A stretch of DNA of 6,322 nt from Desulfobacteraceae bacterium. GTDB lineage: Bacteria; Desulfobacterota; Desulfobacteria; Desulfobacterales; Desulfobacteraceae. Shown here piece by piece: positions 5,007 to 6,322 of the stretch; the first letter of the stretch is position 1; every line of letters begins with the position of its first letter. A model generated the notes under the pieces. That model did not search any database. It had not been told where the DNA came from and saw only the letters and a list, made by a program, of their open reading frames with translations. The stretch covers positions 1 to 6,322 of the forward strand of contig JAFLJU010000446.1 in assembly GCA_022712835.1 (NCBI GenBank), read 5' to 3'. A program made the translations under genes and the position numbers.

Positions 5007-6322
5007 ATGACCCATGATACCGCCCCCCATAAAATACCAGATCTTACACCTGGTCCTACACCTGGTCATAAATCTAAATATTTGCCGGGACCCATACCCG
5101 ATCATATAAAAGGGCAATTGATCGACATTGTCACAACAAATAGATATCTGGACAGGCCCGAAGAGTTAGCCTGTTATTCCTATGACTCGTTTTGGGAAGA
5201 AGCCATGCCCGATGCCGTTATCTTCCCGGAAACAGCAGGTGAGGTTTCCCAGATCTTAAAAATTGCCTCCCTTCATAAAATACCCATCACCGGAAGAGGG
5301 GCCGGCACCTCTCTTTGCTCAGCATCTGTTCCCCTCAAACACGGGATTGTGCTTGGCTTTTCCAAGATGGACAAGATCATTGAAATCAACACAAGGGATC
5401 GGTACATCATTGTGGAGCCGGGGGTCATAAATGCCGATGTACAAAAGGCACTTGCTCCCTTTGGTTTTTTCTACCCCCCGGACCCCGGTTCCATGAATAT
5501 TGCCACCATTGGCGGCAATATTGCACAGAATGCCGGCGGCCCCCGTTGTCTTAAATACGGGGTCACCATGGACTATGTCCTGGGAATGGAAGTGGTCCTG
5601 TCCACCGGGGAAATCGTTACCTTTGGTTCCAGAAATGTCAAGGATGTCACCGGCTATAAGCTGTCTTCCCTGTTCTGCGGCTCCGAAGGCACCCTGGGCC
5701 TTGTCACCCGGGCTATTTTAAAAGTGGTTCCCCTGCCCGAAACCACGAAAACACTCATGGTCACGTTCAAGGACCTGGATGACTCAGCAAATGCGGTGAG
5801 CGATATTATCGGGTCCGGCATCCTGCCCGCCGCCATGGAGCTCATGGACAAATTCACCCTCAATGCCATTGAAGACAGTTTTGGGTTGGGCCTGGACCGG
5901 GAGGCAGAAGGGTCTTTGCTCATTGAGATTGACGGGATCAAAGAAGCCTGTGAACGGGAAATGACCAAAATCATCGAAAAACTAAAAGACAACAACGCTG
6001 TCCACATCCAGGAATCGGCCAATGATGCCGACAGGGAAAAACTTTGGACAGCCAGGCGTTCAGCCTATGGGGTCTTTGCTAAAATGGCACCAGACATTGT
6101 TTCCGAGGATGTGACCGTGCCGGTCAGCAAGGTTCCGGAAATGACCCGCAGAATCAAACAGATCGCCAAAAATTATGACTTGACGGCCGGGGTGCTGGCC
6201 CATGCCGGAGACGGCAACATGCACCCCATGATTCCGGCGGACAGGAGCAATATAGAAGAATGGGCAAGGGTGGAAAAAGCCTTTGATGAGATATTTGAAG
6301 CCGCCGCAGATCTGGGCGGCAC
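5007..6322 (+). CDS. glcD: FAD-linked 2-hydroxyacid dehydrogenase, GlcD/D-lactate dehydrogenase type (3' end beyond window)
   Basis: This cytoplasmic or membrane-associated flavoenzyme oxidises a 2-hydroxyacid, typically glycolate or D-lactate, to the 2-oxoacid and passes electrons onward. The 438 visible residues contain the PCMH-type FAD-binding domain (about 65-245): GRGAGTSL (96-103), VEPGV (136-140), PPDPGS (157-162), IGGNIAQNAGGPR (168-180), KYGVTMDYVLG (183-193) and KDVTGYKLSSLFCGSEGTLG (212-231). The C-terminal FAD-oxidase domain shows SEDVTVPVSKVP (366-377) and the HAGDGNMHP motif (399-407), whose two histidines are the usual metal or substrate ligands. The window ends at the ADLGG lead-in to the expected SGEHGIG motif, so only a few tens of residues are missing if this is a single-domain GlcD; a fused Fe-S C-terminus cannot be excluded. 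Residues 1-33 are a Pro/Gly-rich extension not typical of the family. The typical SGG after the glycine loop reads CSAS here. Position after dctPQM suggests it acts on the imported substrate. Confidence 0.92.
   Translation, partial: MTHDTAPHKIPDLTPGPTPGHKSKYLPGPIPDHIKGQLIDIVTTNRYLDRPEELACYSYDSFWEEAMPDAVIFPETAGEVSQILKIASLHKIPITGRGAGTSLCSASVPLKHGIVLGFSKMDKIIEINTRDRYIIVEPGVINADVQKALAPFGFFYPPDPGSMNIATIGGNIAQNAGGPRCLKYGVTMDYVLGMEVVLSTGEIVTFGSRNVKDVTGYKLSSLFCGSEGTLGLVTRAILKVVPLPETTKTLMVTFKDLDDSANAVSDIIGSGILPAAMELMDKFTLNAIEDSFGLGLDREAEGSLLIEIDGIKEACEREMTKIIEKLKDNNAVHIQESANDADREKLWTARRSAYGVFAKMAPDIVSEDVTVPVSKVPEMTRRIKQIAKNYDLTAGVLAHAGDGNMHPMIPADRSNIEEWARVEKAFDEIFEAAADLGG
5045..5068 (+). repeat. 12-bp in-frame tandem repeat in the 5' end of glcD
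   Basis: TACACCTGGTCC is followed directly by TACACCTGGTCA, with one mismatch at the last base. The repeat encodes the TPGPTPGH part of the N-terminal extension. A 12-bp unit changes the protein by four residues per copy without a frameshift, consistent with slipped-strand duplication. Confidence 0.85.

Overview
The window looks like chromosomal DNA from an anaerobic, probably sulfate-reducing member of the Desulfobacterota (Desulfobacteraceae type). This placement is an inference from the gene repertoire (TRAP transporter plus GlcD-type dehydrogenase, MOT1-type oxyanion permease), the Gram-negative style of periplasmic binding protein, and a mid-GC composition with many GCC/CTG/CCC codons. 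No rRNA or taxonomic marker is present.

Layout: two divergent transcription units leave an AT-rich intergenic region of about 450 bases (1549-1999). Leftward (minus strand) are a 121-residue SpoIIAA-like STAS protein and, 49 bases downstream, a MOT1-family putative sulfate/molybdate permease that runs off the left edge. Rightward (plus strand) is a complete tripartite TRAP transporter, dctP (periplasmic binding protein), dctQ (small membrane subunit, TTG start) and dctM (large membrane subunit, GTG start directly abutting the dctQ stop). It is followed by glcD, an FAD-linked 2-hydroxyacid dehydrogenase cut off by the right edge at residue 438.

How they fit together: DctP would capture an organic acid in the periplasm, and DctQM would import it using a sodium or proton gradient. 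GlcD would then oxidise a 2-hydroxyacid such as lactate or glycolate to the 2-oxoacid. That the TRAP substrate is the GlcD substrate is an inference from gene order. The left unit pairs a permease family that lacks the C-terminal STAS domain of classical SulP carriers with a separate STAS-fold protein.

Regulatory structure visible by eye: a candidate promoter in each direction, an 8-bp inverted repeat and an 11-bp direct repeat in the divergent region, a strong 42-nt hairpin between dctP and dctQ, and a 9-bp inverted repeat just upstream of the glcD ribosome binding site. I see no mobile element, CRISPR array, tRNA or rRNA, and no clearly novel system. This is mainly an ordinary transport and catabolism locus with a few features worth checking.
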